Under the pieces are notes generated by a model. The model had not been told where the DNA came from. It saw only the letters and a list, made by a program, of their open reading frames with translations, and did not search any database. The translations under genes were made by a program, and so were the position numbers. A stretch of DNA of 64,000 nucleotides from Gambelia wislizenii (lineage: Eukaryota > Chordata > Lepidosauria > Squamata > Crotaphytidae), in NCBI GenBank assembly GCA_030847615.1, contig JAUMIR010000001.1:81207501-81271500 (forward strand), read 5' to 3'. This document shows positions 22,922 through 34,758 of the stretch, piece by piece (position 1 is the first letter of the stretch; each line of letters opens with the position of its first letter).

Positions 22922-24920
22922 TAGTACCTTGAAAGACCCTTTCTCCATTGATTTTCAGAAATAATTTAGGAATGTGATTTTTAAAATATTTCTTGAAAGA
23001 GATACTCCCATCTGATCGCCTCAAAATCATATAGAAATACTTGACGTCGGTGACTTTATAAGGAGTCTAGAATTTAATGCAAGGAAATGAAGCCAGGTTT
23101 ATCTGAATGGCACACTTTTCTGTCAGAAGAGAAAGACCTCTCAATTTTCTTTTATTTGTTTTTTTGGTATTGTTAGGACTTCACTAAGGACTGTTGGGGC
23201 TTCAAATGTTTCTACAGACAGCTCCTTGTTTGGAATTTTAAGGACAGTAAAACATGACTCACAGATTGACTGAAATCCTGGCTTTATTTTCCATATGGTT
23301 TAGGTTTAAGAGTCTGCATGCAGCAATGTTTCAGTCCTTAACCCTTTCAGCAATGTTTGCAGAGCCTACTAAAGTATGTGGATGCAGTGCTAATGATCAG
23401 CTAGCCCCAGCAGAGTTCTATAAGGCAGTGCTAAGTAACAGTAGTCCTGTTACTTTAACTGGGATCATACCAAAAATGAGCAGTACATGTAGAATGCAGG
23501 TTGTCATCCTGGTCTTAGGATCCTGTTACATACAATTTTGCAGCCTCTGTCAAAGTGACGCAAACTCAGTAGGACATAAAAAGTAGCAGGAGGGCTTTGT
23601 ATTGCTTCAGTTTGCAGTTCAACTGATACAGAACCACTTAGCTACAAGAATTTCACTTCCCCAAAACACACACACACACAGAGATTGAGAGAGAGAGAGA
23701 GAGAATGTAAAGCAATTGGGAGAAGTTGTCAAACAGGAGAAAATTCAAAACATTTTTAATTTTGAGAGGATTACTGTATATTCAATGTCTTTTATGTTAC
23801 TTCATCTTCTTCCCCAATTGATGCTGCATTTATTGTCTTAGATTTCTGCATGCACAAGTGAGCCATTGCAGCAGATGGATATGTATGCTTTTCTCAAGGA
23901 TGGCCACAAAGTTTGCTGCCTTGGCTAGAGTCTTTAGATGGCAAGAAAGGCCCCTTTGCAGGTCTCACATCAGTTCCTCTAGAGTGGAGCTGGTGTACCT
24001 GGAGGTGCCTGGTATGGATCTGTACAGCCACTTACTTTAATCTTACCTTTATTCGTTTTTTTAAATGGCTATTTTCCCTTTGGTATCTGCCCTACCTCCA
24101 TGGCCTTAATCCCACTTCTTGATGCAGCCATCTCCAAGCTCCACATCTGCAGCCAGCTGACCATATACCTCCCCCTCTCCCAACTATCCCAATCTGTCAG
24201 GGACAGTCCCAGTTAATCTTCTGTCATCCCACTTTTTCAGATGCTTTTAAACTGTCCCAATTTCTCTTCCCCTGACTTTCCTTCTTTGTCCTTAGCTTAT
24301 TTCTTTTGCTGTAAACTGAGCATAACATTGCAAAAGTAGTTTGCTCTTGGTTAACTCAGCAAGTAGGAGAGGAGGATGGAATAGCATCTTGTCCTTCTCG
24401 GTAGGATCAGGCAAAAACAAATTCCTGCATCCTCTCCTAGTTTTTGTGTTCTTCCTCACTAATAAATTTTGTCATTTTGATCACACGCTGATGTTCAGCC
24501 ACACATGTCCAAGTTTTCATGAAATGTTGAAGGGTATGTGACCAGGGCACCATGGAAGCAAGGAAGGGGCTAGAAGGCCAAGGAATGCATCACATACATT
24601 TAAAATTTTCTTAGCAAAATATAAATCCCTAGCTGTACTAAGGTAAAATTAAAATTAAAATATGAATGAAGTGCAAAATTTTCCATACATATATTATTCC
24701 CATTCTTCCAAGCAAGACTGTAAATTACAGTATAAGGCTAAATCATAAAACTAGCAAAAAGCATCAGGGCAATCAGTAGATATAACTACTTTTTTAAAAA
24801 AAAAACTGTTTACTTTGCAAAAGGAAACCTGACAGTTTTCAATATCTAGTAACATAAGAGTAGAATTCATAGCTGTATCTGTCTGGAATATCAGTAAGAA
24901 AAGGGATCTTGTAGCACCTT
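22922..24920. other. FMN2 intron, microsatellite only
   Basis: A (CA)n(GA)n microsatellite lies at 23666-23704. Otherwise nothing recognised; open frames at 23254-24541 have no domain or splice context. Confidence 0.45.
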
Positions 24921-25113
24921 TGAGACTAACTGAGAGAAAGAAATTGTAGCATAACCTTTCATAGATGTGGTCTACTTCTGCAGATGCATGGAGTGAACTG
25001 GTGGCCAGGAACAGACCTTAAGGTGAACAGACCCAGTTCACTCCATGCATCTGAGGAAGTAGACCAAGTCTACGAAGGCTTATGCTACAATTTCTTTTTC
25101 TCAGTTAGTCTCA
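24921..25113. repeat. 81-bp inverted repeat with hammerhead-like cores
   Basis: Two 81-bp arms (24921-25001 and 25033-25113) are imperfect reverse complements around a 31-bp spacer. Each arm, read outward from the centre, contains CTGMRGA, one extra base, a six-base stem (GTAGAC/GTCTAC in the right arm) and GAA(A/G), then GGYTTATGCTACAATTTCTT. This resembles a hammerhead ribozyme core and the tails of some reptile retroelements; which element it belongs to is not certain. Confidence 0.65.
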
Positions 25114-26461
25114 TGATCCCCTTGCTTAGTAACATAAGAATTCTCAGAGAAGAGTATCATGCATGAACACATTGAAACAAAGAAAGACAGTAACTGGGGT
25201 GTGAAATAACTTGGAAAGGTACTTCTAAAGCCCCTAGGATAGAATGTCAACGACAAGACAAAATTTTAAGAGCCCCTTAAAGTAGCTGGACTAAAGCTGT
25301 CATCTATACTCTCCTCTAGGAGTAAGTTTCATTCAACGAATAGATTTGCAATGTTAAGCTCCTAAAATGAACTGAATTCTCTGTTGAGACATTACAGCAA
25401 TGATCTCAAGATGATCTAATGTGTGCATGTATGAATGCACAAGCATATGTTTGTCAAAGTATTGGAAACACTGCAGAATGATACAAGGCATTTAAACTTA
25501 AATCTTCATGTACTGTTTTCATAGATTTATCTGCCTAGCACTCTTTAAGAGAGCGGGTTGTTTTAAGGCTTGAAGCAAATGCTAACATTCTGAGTGCGGA
25601 ATGACAAGAGTTACTGAAACTTAGAACTCCACATGACTGCATCAAGGAGGTCTGCTGACAGCCAGGAGAGATCAAAAGCAGATCAGGTTGCTTAACAAAC
25701 TATATGTCACTGAACTGAGAAAGGCTAAACTGAAAATCCTGGAGAGCTGTGAAATCGAGGGGCAATTGATGGAGCCAAACCAGTAGATATATTCATAAAA
25801 TCCCTAGCTGTCTCGGGTTCTTTGTTTATTAGAATGTCTGGTACATAACAGATTAATGTCCAGCCACATAATGCTTTAAAACAAGGGAAGCAGAAATTGG
25901 TGGCAGCTGAGCAGGATGATCAGGGAAATGTTATGCAAATACTTGCTTAAACTGCAAATGAAATTCCTGCTCAATGGAAGGCCCTCAAACTTTCTTTAAA
26001 ATAATAATAATAATGTTGGCTCTTTTTTTTTATTTCATGACTGTGACACTACCTTCCCAACATTAACAAACTCCAGTGCATAATGCTCATAAAATAAAGA
26101 AGAAAAAAAAAAGAAATAAATAAGAGGAGGAACACAGGCAGCCATCCATATATATATATATTTACACACTGTATATAAACACATGTGTGCATGCATGCAA
26201 ACAATCCTTCCCTTTAAGGAAAACCAACAATGATTCCCTTTTAAGCACATGTGCACCCAAGCTTAACATCCGGATTATGCACCATAAAGAAAACATTTCA
26301 CATCATAAAAATAGTTTCAAGTTTGCATGGTTTCCCACAGACAGTCAATACATTGAGGCATTCAGGTGTAGCAACTCATGCCAACAGTTGCAAGTATCAG
26401 GAGGCTCCACATTTTGGATACTGCTTCTGAAGTGTCCAATTATTAAAGCCTCTAGGCCAAA
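25114..26461. other. FMN2 intron, no feature recognised
   Basis: Only short simple repeats: (AAT)n near 26000-26012, an A-rich tract at 26100-26118 and (TA)n at 26149-26160. Confidence 0.45.
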
Positions 26462-26700
26462 CTGATTTGCTTCAAAAGGCTTCCACATGGTTTCAAACTG
26501 TTTTAATCTTTCAAACGTCTTACGACTTGTTAAAATGTTTAATATGTTTTTAGTCTATTTAAATAATTCTTATTGTTTTAAATTGTTTTAACCTGCTTAT
26601 ATTGATTTTACTTGTACACTAGTACCTAGTGGTCTTGTGATACATGACAAGATAGAAATAGGTTAGTTAGTTAATTAGTTAGTTAGTTAATTAATAATAA
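26462..26700 (+). mobile_element. L2-like LINE 3' tail with (TTAG)n
   Basis: T-rich 3' UTR-like text (attgttttaaattgttttaa), then 'gatacatgacaagatagaaa' and a (TTAG)n/(TTAA)n run at 26661-26694. Resembles L2 tails; no coding part left. Confidence 0.4.
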
Positions 26701-27044
26701 ATTATAGGTAGAAAATTCTCAGGAAAACAACATACACATCAGCAATCTTACTTTCATTTGATAGAAAAGTACATTTAAATTTTAGAAATTAATAACAGGA
26801 TGGAATCAGATTTATACATAAAGAGTGTTCTCTAAGTATCACTGAATCTGGATGTAAGCTTTTATATGTTATCCACATTCAAGACCAATCTGAATGCACA
26901 GTCTTCCCCAGTAACTGAACTTTTTTTCTGTTTTAGTGTTGGTGACCGCAGAAAGAGAACTGGAGGCCAATAGTCATAAACTTAGGACTCTTAACAATAA
27001 AGCTGCATACAGAATCTAAGCAAGGTTTATCGAGAGCCTTGAAT

Positions 27045-27105
27045 GCCTTTTTTGGGTAGGAAGGCAGGATATAAATTTAATAAATAAATAAATAAATAAT
27101 AAAGA
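27045..27105 (+). mobile_element. SINE/L2 tail remnant
   Basis: 'gggtaggaaggcaggatata' followed by aatttaataaataaataaat: the characteristic end of an L2 or its dependent SINE, without the body. Confidence 0.5.
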
Positions 27106-27649
27106 AGTCTTTCAGGATGAGAAGACCAATACAATCTTGATATCCTCCAGTCTAATGCCAGATCTCCCATGGGATCAGTGAATTTCCCTTATCTTCTTTT
27201 CATCTATCTCTGATCTATTTCTTTGAACCCTGCCAAGTAACTTGAAGTTTCTATTACTGAATGTTTATTTACCTAATGTCAGCAGAGTGCAATATACAGA
27301 TGTGATATGACCCTGTTTGCCTACTATATAGTTAACTGTAGAAAAATGTATGAGTGCCAGCAGGATGAACCGAAATAGCCCAACCCCAAAAGTACTGGAT
27401 CAATGGCTAATGTTGATTATGGTGATCATAGTGTTTCTGGATATAAGTTTTCTTTACAGCTGAAATAAATATGAGCACCAATGGCACAGATCTAATTTTT
27501 CTCAGGGGGACCTTCCATAAACAGAAGTTGCCACTTAAAAAGGCTCTGATCATGTTTTCATGTGTAGGTAACATATCTGTACAAATACTGGGGGGCAAGT
27601 ACAAAAACATATATAGTGGGAACTGTGTGCAACTGTACATAATAAAAAA

Positions 27650-28145
27650 CATTATGTATATCCCACTCCTCTACAAAATGCAATCAGGGCGGCTTACAAA
27701 ATTAAAATCTACATACAACCCCTCCATCCCACCCACCCCTTAAAATACAATTAAATAATTAAACATTTAAAACACAATAAATACTAAAAACACTAAACAC
27801 AACACAATAAAAACCTGGATGGGATCAGACTAATTAAGATGACTGGGTATCTGTTCCGGAAAGGCCTGCTGGAAAAGATCCGTCTTAAGAGCTTTTAAAA
27901 AGCTATTTAAGGTGGTAATGTGACGGATCTCATCTGGCAGCCCATTCCATAATCTGGAAGCAATAGCCAAAAAGGTCCTCTGGGAGATCGACGAGAGCCT
28001 AGTTTTTAAAGATTGCAGCAGATTCCTCCCAGAGTACCTAAGCGCACGGGGAGGATTATATGGAAGGAGGTGGTCCAGAAGATAGGTTGGATTACATCTT
28101 TCCAGTTTGGGTGTAACCATTTGGACAGGCCAAAAAAGGAACATA
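27650..28145 (-). mobile_element. L2-like LINE, C-terminal end
   Basis: An open minus-strand frame (27830-28144) encodes the reverse transcriptase C-terminal tail: LERCNPTYLLDHLLPYNPPR ... SSISQRTFLAIASRLWNGLP ... LNSFLKALKTDLFQQAF, ending in a stop. The 'LWNxLPxxIRxxxxLxxFKxxLKTxLF' block is typical of L2/CR1-related LINEs. The 3' UTR with a 'gtaagccgccctgattgcat'-type end runs to about 27650. Same orientation as FMN2. Confidence 0.75.
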
Positions 28146-28504
28146 CAATGACTGCTAAATCATTTATAAACATTTGCAAAAGTCATTGTTAAACTCAGCT
28201 AGAAAATCAGTGGTATACAATTATTCTTACTGATAAGTCAAATTATGTTATCACTAAGGTTATGCTGAAATTGCAAACTTTGGAAAATTATTTTCTTATG
28301 TGAGGAGAGACTAATTTTATTCTTGCCGTTGCTTTCCCTTTCAATCTGAACCACTAATAATTTAGAATGATATTGTGTAGCTGTCACAATACTATCACAA
28401 GCATTGCCATCCCATTTAATACATTGCAGGGGGTAAACTCCTTAAAATTGTGTTCATTGGCCTGAAGAGGGATTACATTGCTATTATTTTATTATGATCA
28501 TTAT

Positions 28505-28740
28505 GTGTGTCTCTATGTGCCTTCAAATCATCTTTGGCTTATGGCAACCTCATGAATTTCATAGGGTCTTCTTAGGCAAGGAGTATTCAGAGGCGGCTTT
28601 GCCAGTTCTTTCCTCTGAAATATAGCTTATAGCACCTGGTATTCATTGGTGGTCACTCATTCGAGTACTAACCAGAACTGACTCTGCTTAGCTTCCAAGA
28701 TCAGATGGGATCTGCTGCCTTGAGGGTATTTAGGCAGATG
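28505..28740 (-). mobile_element. 5S rRNA-headed SINE
   Basis: The minus-strand head, about 28737 down to 28624, follows 5S rRNA along its whole length: TACCCTCAAGGCAGCAGATC, 'CTGATCTTGGAAGCTAAGCA', 'CTGGTTAGTACTCGAATGAG', GAATACCAGGTGCTATAAGC. The 3' part (GTTGCCATAAGCCAAAGATG, 'ATTTGAAGGCACA') matches the BovB-dependent tail seen at 49630-49690 and 57780-57830. RNA polymerase III type-1 internal promoter derived; partner LINE likely BovB. Confidence 0.85.
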
Positions 28741-30540
28741 ATTATTACAATATAATTAAAACCATGAGGACACTGGCCTGGCTTCGTGTTGCCTTCTCTT
28801 CTTAGCAAATAAATAGGTTGGTTATTGAGGAAGCATTATAGTGTTTCACAGAAAACTGGACACATTTTTCTGCATTGGGGACCTCAGTCTTCCCACAACT
28901 ATCAGTATTGGTGTCACGTTTGCTTAATGCCAATGTAATGTAGTTTATTTTTGTGAAAAGACAGTAGCACAGTTCAACTTTTTACACAATAAAATAACAT
29001 GATTAAGGAGTATGTATCTGCTATGAATATCAGGAAATATATCAGAATCTGTTCTCCAACATTGATAGCCTTTGTGAGTGATATCTAACATCTCTCCAGC
29101 AGATTTTTGCTTGTACAATGTGTCTTCCCCTTCTTCTCTCCACATACCTCAAGTCTGCTGGCATCTTCTAAAACTCTAAAGAAGTATAGGGGGCACATGG
29201 CACAGGAGGAACCTATTCTGTCCAGTCTTCTGGTGGATGGACACAGTTTGATAAACTCTTTATGACTGTTGTACAAGCTCATTAAGCTCCAAGCCTATCT
29301 TTAAACATGTTCTCAAACATCTTTTGATTTTTTTTTTTAAAAAAATGTATGTGCTTTCAGACTGATCCCATATGGAAAAGGCAGGTATGTTTCAGAATGC
29401 AATGATGGTCAGGATCATAGTTGCTGTAGAGAGATCTGCCACACACAACCCTCAGGATGAAAGATGTGGGGATATTCAGCTTATACATAAATAAGGGAAG
29501 GAGGATGAAGGGGAAAAAGATTACAACAATGTTCAGATATTTAAAAGGCTAAGAAGTTGCCAGTCACAGGTCACTAACCCTGGGCTAGATGGACTAATGA
29601 ACTGCTTCAATGTAAGGCAGTGTCTTAATGGCTTGCCCAAAGCTACCTTATGTAATTGTGGCAGAAATGGATTTATTCAAAAGACCACTTATTCTTAACC
29701 AATGTTCTACAGAATTCCAGGAGTTTCTGCCAAATCCTACACACTCGTGAGATGGTTTAAGACTGTTCTGCTGCTTTTGACTATAGTACTAGTAGACATG
29801 CTTTCTCACAAGTCACTTCCATTACGTTCAATGGAATTTACTTCCAGGGAAGCTTTTATAGAATTGTAGCCTAATGACTTTTGAGGTTCATTCACAGAAA
29901 ACTCTGACACTCTCCACAAGAGTCTTGATCAAATTTTGCATGAAGCTTTGTAGTCTAAAATATTGTTTTATGCCCTCCATGAGAAAAGTTATTATAAACA
30001 GATTTTCTGCATGACTAGGGATGGAAAACATATTCAAAAATATCTGGAAAATGGTAGAAGAAAACATGTTTCTTGAGTGTCATGAAACTATGACAAGGAG
30101 AATCCTGGAGTGGTTCACTTTGGAACATATTCTGTGCAAAATTTGTACTTTTTTGGTGTAGGAAACAGCATTTTCTGCACAGTAAATAATATTATTGTGC
30201 TATTAGTGATGCTATGTTAAAATTGCAAGCTTTAGAGAAATATTTTCTTATGGTAGAAGAAACTAATATTCTGCACAGAAAATAATACTATTTATTAAAA
30301 TGTTCATGTGACATTTGTGCAGAAAATGCTGTTTTCTCCACAAAAATACCACATAAAAATCTTGCACAGATGTCCCAAGCTGTGGGTAGAGTTCAAAAAC
30401 TGTCGAGCTTTCAAAATTTTCTTCCAGTGTGAACATTGCTAACATTATTTGTTGCTTATTTCAAGGAACTATATCCATATAATATGGAGGCAACCTTGCA
30501 GGGTTCTATGGATGGAAGAACTACTGTCTGTTTCTGGAGG
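28741..30540. other. FMN2 intron with an unclassified repeat at its right end
   Basis: At 29573-29625 'gggctagatggactaatgaa' and 'aatgtaaggcagtgtcttaa' resemble a LINE/SINE 3' phrase common in reptiles. 30016-30470 is copy 2 of the unclassified repeat also at 18486-18840. The rest is unassigned. Confidence 0.4.
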
Positions 30541-30559
30541 AAGAAGAGATATACAGTGA

Positions 30560-31812
30560 CATTAGATTATTCCCTGTTGAGAATCACTGGAGTGTAGGCC
30601 TGATAGGATAACTCAAGAGGTAGGCTGTCTCCAAGGGGCAAAGATCCATGATGTAACAGAGAGGCTGCAAGACTCATCAACCCCACTGACCATTCCACCT
30701 TCATTCTGATCCATGTTGGAACTGCAAGAAATAGCCTTCAACACATTGCAAAGGACAATGAGGCTCTAGGGAGAAAGCTAAAGACCTTGGGGCACTAGTT
30801 ATTTCATTGCTCCTTCCTGTTGAAGGATGCAGCCCAGGTGGAGTGAGAAAACTATAAGAAGTGAACAACTACAGATGGTGTCAGCAAGAAAGATTTGGCT
30901 TTTTGGACCATGGTCTATACATTCATGAAGAGGGATCTCTGGCAAGAGATGGGTAGCACCTCACAGCAGCTGGAAAGAATGTATTTGCTGGGAGTCTCAC
31001 AAATCTGACCAGGAGGACTTTAAACTGAGTTACATGGGGGAGGGAGATGGTATTCTAGAAAGCAGGGGGGACACCAAGTACTGGGGATATCAGCCTTAAT
31101 GGTAGAGATGGAACTGGGCCAATAGTAGGCAAAAAACAACACAGAATCAACTAGGGAGAATTATGTCTCTACACTAATGCACATAGCATGGGAAATAAAC
31201 AAGATAGACCTGTACTCTTAACACAGCAAGGCAAATATGATTTAATAGGCATCACTGAAGTATAGTGGAATGAGCCCTATGACTCAAACATAATGGAGAC
31301 AACCTATTCCAAAGAAATAGGCCAAACAGAAAAGAAAGAGGAGTAGCATTATATGACAAGGAGGTGTACACCTGTGAGGAGATCCATAATGCACTGCATA
31401 GGAAAGAAGTTGAGAGCTTTTCAGTAAAAATGGGGAGAGAAACAACAGTGGCCTCATTGTGGGCATCTACTGTAGGCCCCTTCTAGCCAGACTGAAGATT
31501 TGGATGATGCCTTCCTTAAAAAATGACAAATACTCAAAAAGGAGAGCTATAGTTGTAATGGGAGACTTCACCCATCCTGATATTTCACACTCTGTCAAGA
31601 GTGTAAGATCTAACAAATTCCTCAACTTACCTTGCAGACAATTTAATTGTACAAAAGGTATAAGAAGCAACAAAGGGATCAGCTATCTTGGATTTGATCC
31701 TATCCAACAACCTCTTCATATTTGGAGATCTTTAAACAGAGGTTGGATGGGCATCTGTCAGGGGTGCTTTAGTTGTGTATTCTTGTATGGCAGGGATTGG
31801 AATAGATGGGCC
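30560..31812 (+). mobile_element. CR1 LINE: ORF1 and endonuclease remains joined to the 3' end
   Basis: Broken frames show ORF1 of the esterase (SGNH-like) type at about 30690-31030 (LILPVEG-like, GFLDHGLYIHEEGSLARDG, HLTAAGKNVF). ORF2 endonuclease follows at 31150-31690, with SKRRAIVVMGDFTHPDISHS (31537-31596) carrying the GDFNHPDI catalytic motif with N changed to T. At about 31715 the sequence jumps to the CR1 3' end ('ggagatctttaaacagaggt ... atagatgggcca'). The reverse transcriptase is missing. Many stops. Confidence 0.75.
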
Positions 31813-32055
31813 ACAGGTTTAAAGTATAAAGTACAACTGTCCCCTCTCTGCAAAGTTGTTCTATAATCTCCCAGATTTGCATCTCTTATGGATTACCCTC
31901 TTGTAGCTCATTATTTCTTATCTATGTCTGTGGCATAACATCCTACCTTCTGGACATCATATATTTAGGATTGCTAGTACATGCTGGACAAGGACATTTC
32001 TCTCTGGGTGTATCCCAGATGAAAGGTAACAGTGAACATCAAACAAACTACATAC

Positions 32056-32176
32056 CTCGCAAGTCTTTTTTAAGTTTGCGGAGATCCTTTTGAAACTCTT
32101 CAAATTTTAACTGAGAAGCTTGAAAAAGGTCTTGTGGCTCTGGGAGAGGGAAGATGCATTGCTCTTTTCCAGCATC
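32056..32176 (-). CDS. FMN2: FMN2 exon F (FH2, start of the coiled-coil part)
   Basis: This 121-nt exon encodes [20 protein letters not shown], then [20 protein letters not shown] and one base of the next codon. The acceptor is gtcag and the donor gtatgt. The [14 protein letters not shown] motif is characteristic of FMN1/FMN2; the following lysine-rich heptad-like run starts the long helix that ends in the post region of FH2. The split alanine codon is completed by the first two bases of exon G. Confidence 0.93.
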
Positions 32177-32834
32177 CTGACAAAGCATAAAATAAACATG
32201 CTGAATATGTTAAAAGAAACGGAGATAAAAACTGTATCATCTAATCACTGAGGCATTGAGTCAAATACAATATCAAAGCAGTATAATAATATTCTATCAT
32301 TACTCTACAATAACACTTTACTATGCACAGGGGTATAATAATACAGGCAAATTAGCCATGAAATATCACTTAGTGGCTTAGTATGTGCTGGTGAAAAAGA
32401 AAAGCCAAAATTTGAATTAAATTCAAATTGGCAATACATTATAGTTATGTGGCTGAAGTCTTCAGATGAGTGGGATAGCTTCATGTCTCCATCTGATGAG
32501 CAGAGGAGTCCAGGAAATATATCTTGTTACATTAAAATATGAACCCAGTCTCACTGTCTGTGCTCATCAAGATCACTAGTGCTATGACCCAGGCTTATAG
32601 CTGTACAGTTATGTACAACAGGGGAGGGCAAGGTGTGACCTTTCACATGTGTTGAACTCCAACTCTAGTCAGCTGGAAATTGCAGTCTAACAACTTTGGA
32701 GGGCTACAGCATAACTGATTCTGATGTATAAATGTGATGTGAGAAGTAGAGTTGTTTTAATATCACAGATATAGGCCTCCTAGGAGAACACAACATTTCT
32801 TTTTTCTTTCTAGTTCTATTAGTGTATCATATTT

Positions 32835-34130
32835 ACAGCACAGTTGTGTCTGAGGATACTGCTAGTTGTTGTAAATAGACCTCCAGATATATTTCAGTTA
32901 GGGTTTCCTCTGTTTCAGAGCTGGAACAGTGACTGTCGTAGATCTTTCAAACATATTTTAATACCACTGAACATGATATCCTTCTGGATTGCCTGGCTTT
33001 GGCACTGGGCACCCTGTTTTACAGTGGTTCTCCTCATACTTGGATGTCCAATTCCAATAGGTGAGTATAAGGTGGGGCTACTGCTCAGTCCTTTGGCGAT
33101 TGTGCTTTGTGGTCCCACAGCATTACATTCTGTACCTGGATTACCTAACAACTTCATGAAATTTGCATGTGAAGTCATTGCCACATGACTTTGGGCTGAG
33201 GTGTCACCAACATGCTGATGACACCCAGCTTCTACTCTTGCTTTTACCAAACCCAGGAAAGCCAGTCCAGGACTATATGAAGGCAAATACAATGAGATTC
33301 AGTCCAGCCAAGATACAGGTACTGTGGCTGGATGGACTGGTCTTTGCACAGCTGAATGGCATTCAGCCTGCTCTGAAAAATAAGTACATTTCCCCATAAA
33401 GGTTCAGATTCAAAATTTGGGGGTACTCATTGATCCAAATATTGCCACTAAACATCTAGTGTTTCTAGTGCCTTTTACAAGCTGAGGCTAATAAGCCAAC
33501 TGCAACTCTATCAGGACAGAAATGACCTTGCTACTGCTATTCATTTTGGTAGCATCCTGTTTAATGTGTTTTATAAGGGACTATCTCTGAAAGTACTCTG
33601 GAAACTTTGATTAGACTCAAACAGGGTGGCAAGAGTCTTAAATGTGACTGGATGATTCATTCACATTTTTGGTCATCTTGACTGGCTTCCAGTCAATTTT
33701 CAGATACAAGTTCTGAGTTCAACTCATAAACAGACTGATGCCAGGTGAAATGAAGGATAATTTATTCCTATCCAGACACTGAGGTAATCTTTGGTAGACC
33801 TTCTCCATGTCATTTGCCAAGTGAGGTATGATGGGTAGCTACCAAAGGAGGCCTTTCCAAAACAGTGTTAATTAAGTCCCTTCATAGACTCTTGCCTGGC
33901 ATCCATTCCGAGTTCTTTTCAGCAAAGACTGGGGGGGGGGGACCCTCACTGTTTTTTTGAAAATGTCCTCTATGAGCTTTAAAACTTTTTAATGATCTGC
34001 TGCTTCTGAACTTCTGCTTTTTATTTTGTTGACTTTTTCTCTTTTGCTCAATTTTATACTGTATTTGTATGCTATTGGTTGGATGATATATTGATATACC
34101 TGTATCATGGCTCAATATTATACTGATATT
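32835..34130 (+). mobile_element. L2-like LINE, decayed
   Basis: The reverse transcriptase catalytic block survives as LRCHQHADDTQLLLLL (33200-33247), with HADD in place of YADD. It is followed by MKANTMRFSPAKIQVLWLDG. Earlier text at 32960-33110 holds 'DHDIL..CL', 'GLP'-like and 'PTALHSVPGLP'-like remnants. Multiple frameshifts. It lies between FMN2 exons F and E, antisense to the gene. Confidence 0.65.
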
Positions 34131-34698
34131 TTTAACGCAAGTCACACAGGGAATTGGTTATAGAGCAGCATAAGAATGTTACAAATCAATAAATAGATCA
34201 AATTGCATGTGCAATTCAATAGCACCTGAATGATTCACTCCAACAGCTATTGGTCACTGGTGCTGCTGAGGGGAGGCCTACATTTAGCCTTCAAGAAGTT
34301 TTTTGCTAATTGTTTTTTATCTGACTTATTTCACTTCAAATGCACATTTAGCACACTAGAAGATATTGGTGAAACTAAGCTATTTCTTAAATCAGCTGAG
34401 TACCATTGTATTATTTGGCCAATCGAATCCCCTCTACACCTTCATGGTTTCCCCTGCACCTTCAAAATCTGCTCTGGAGGCTTGGAAAAATCCTCTGGGG
34501 CATATTTTCAGGTGGCACAGAGGGCTGTTGGAGGAAGGAGAGAGGGAGAGTTCCTATTGACCGATCATACATCTGCTAGCAGAATGCTGGACTTAATCCA
34601 TAGCATATCTTAAGATGATTGATTCATCTTAAATGACAGAAAGAAACCATTCCAATTTAAAAAAACACAAATTAAAATAGAGGACTTTATATACTCAC
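34131..34698. other. FMN2 intron, no feature recognised
   Basis: Short intron part downstream of exon E on the minus strand. The plus-strand frame 34230-34613 is open but shows no recognisable motif and overlaps no splice signals. Confidence 0.4.
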
Positions 34699-34758
34699 CT
34701 CATCAAAATTACGCAAATAATAGGAGACAATGTATGACAGAAGACTTCTGCTGTTGTC
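34699..34758 (-). CDS. FMN2: FMN2 exon E (FH2)
   Basis: This 60-nt exon (20 codons, phase 0 at both ends) encodes [20 protein letters not shown]. The acceptor is cacag and the donor gtgagt. It continues the FH2 helix after KDVKSS, in the position where other formins read 'xxTLLHYLVxxxxxxxxE'. The sequence favours FMN2 over FMN1. It lies 1.9 kb downstream of exon D. Confidence 0.92.

Noticed and set aside
28624..28737. A functional 5S rRNA gene
   Set aside because: It carries many substitutions and continues into a SINE body with a LINE-type tail, so it is a retroposed SINE head.
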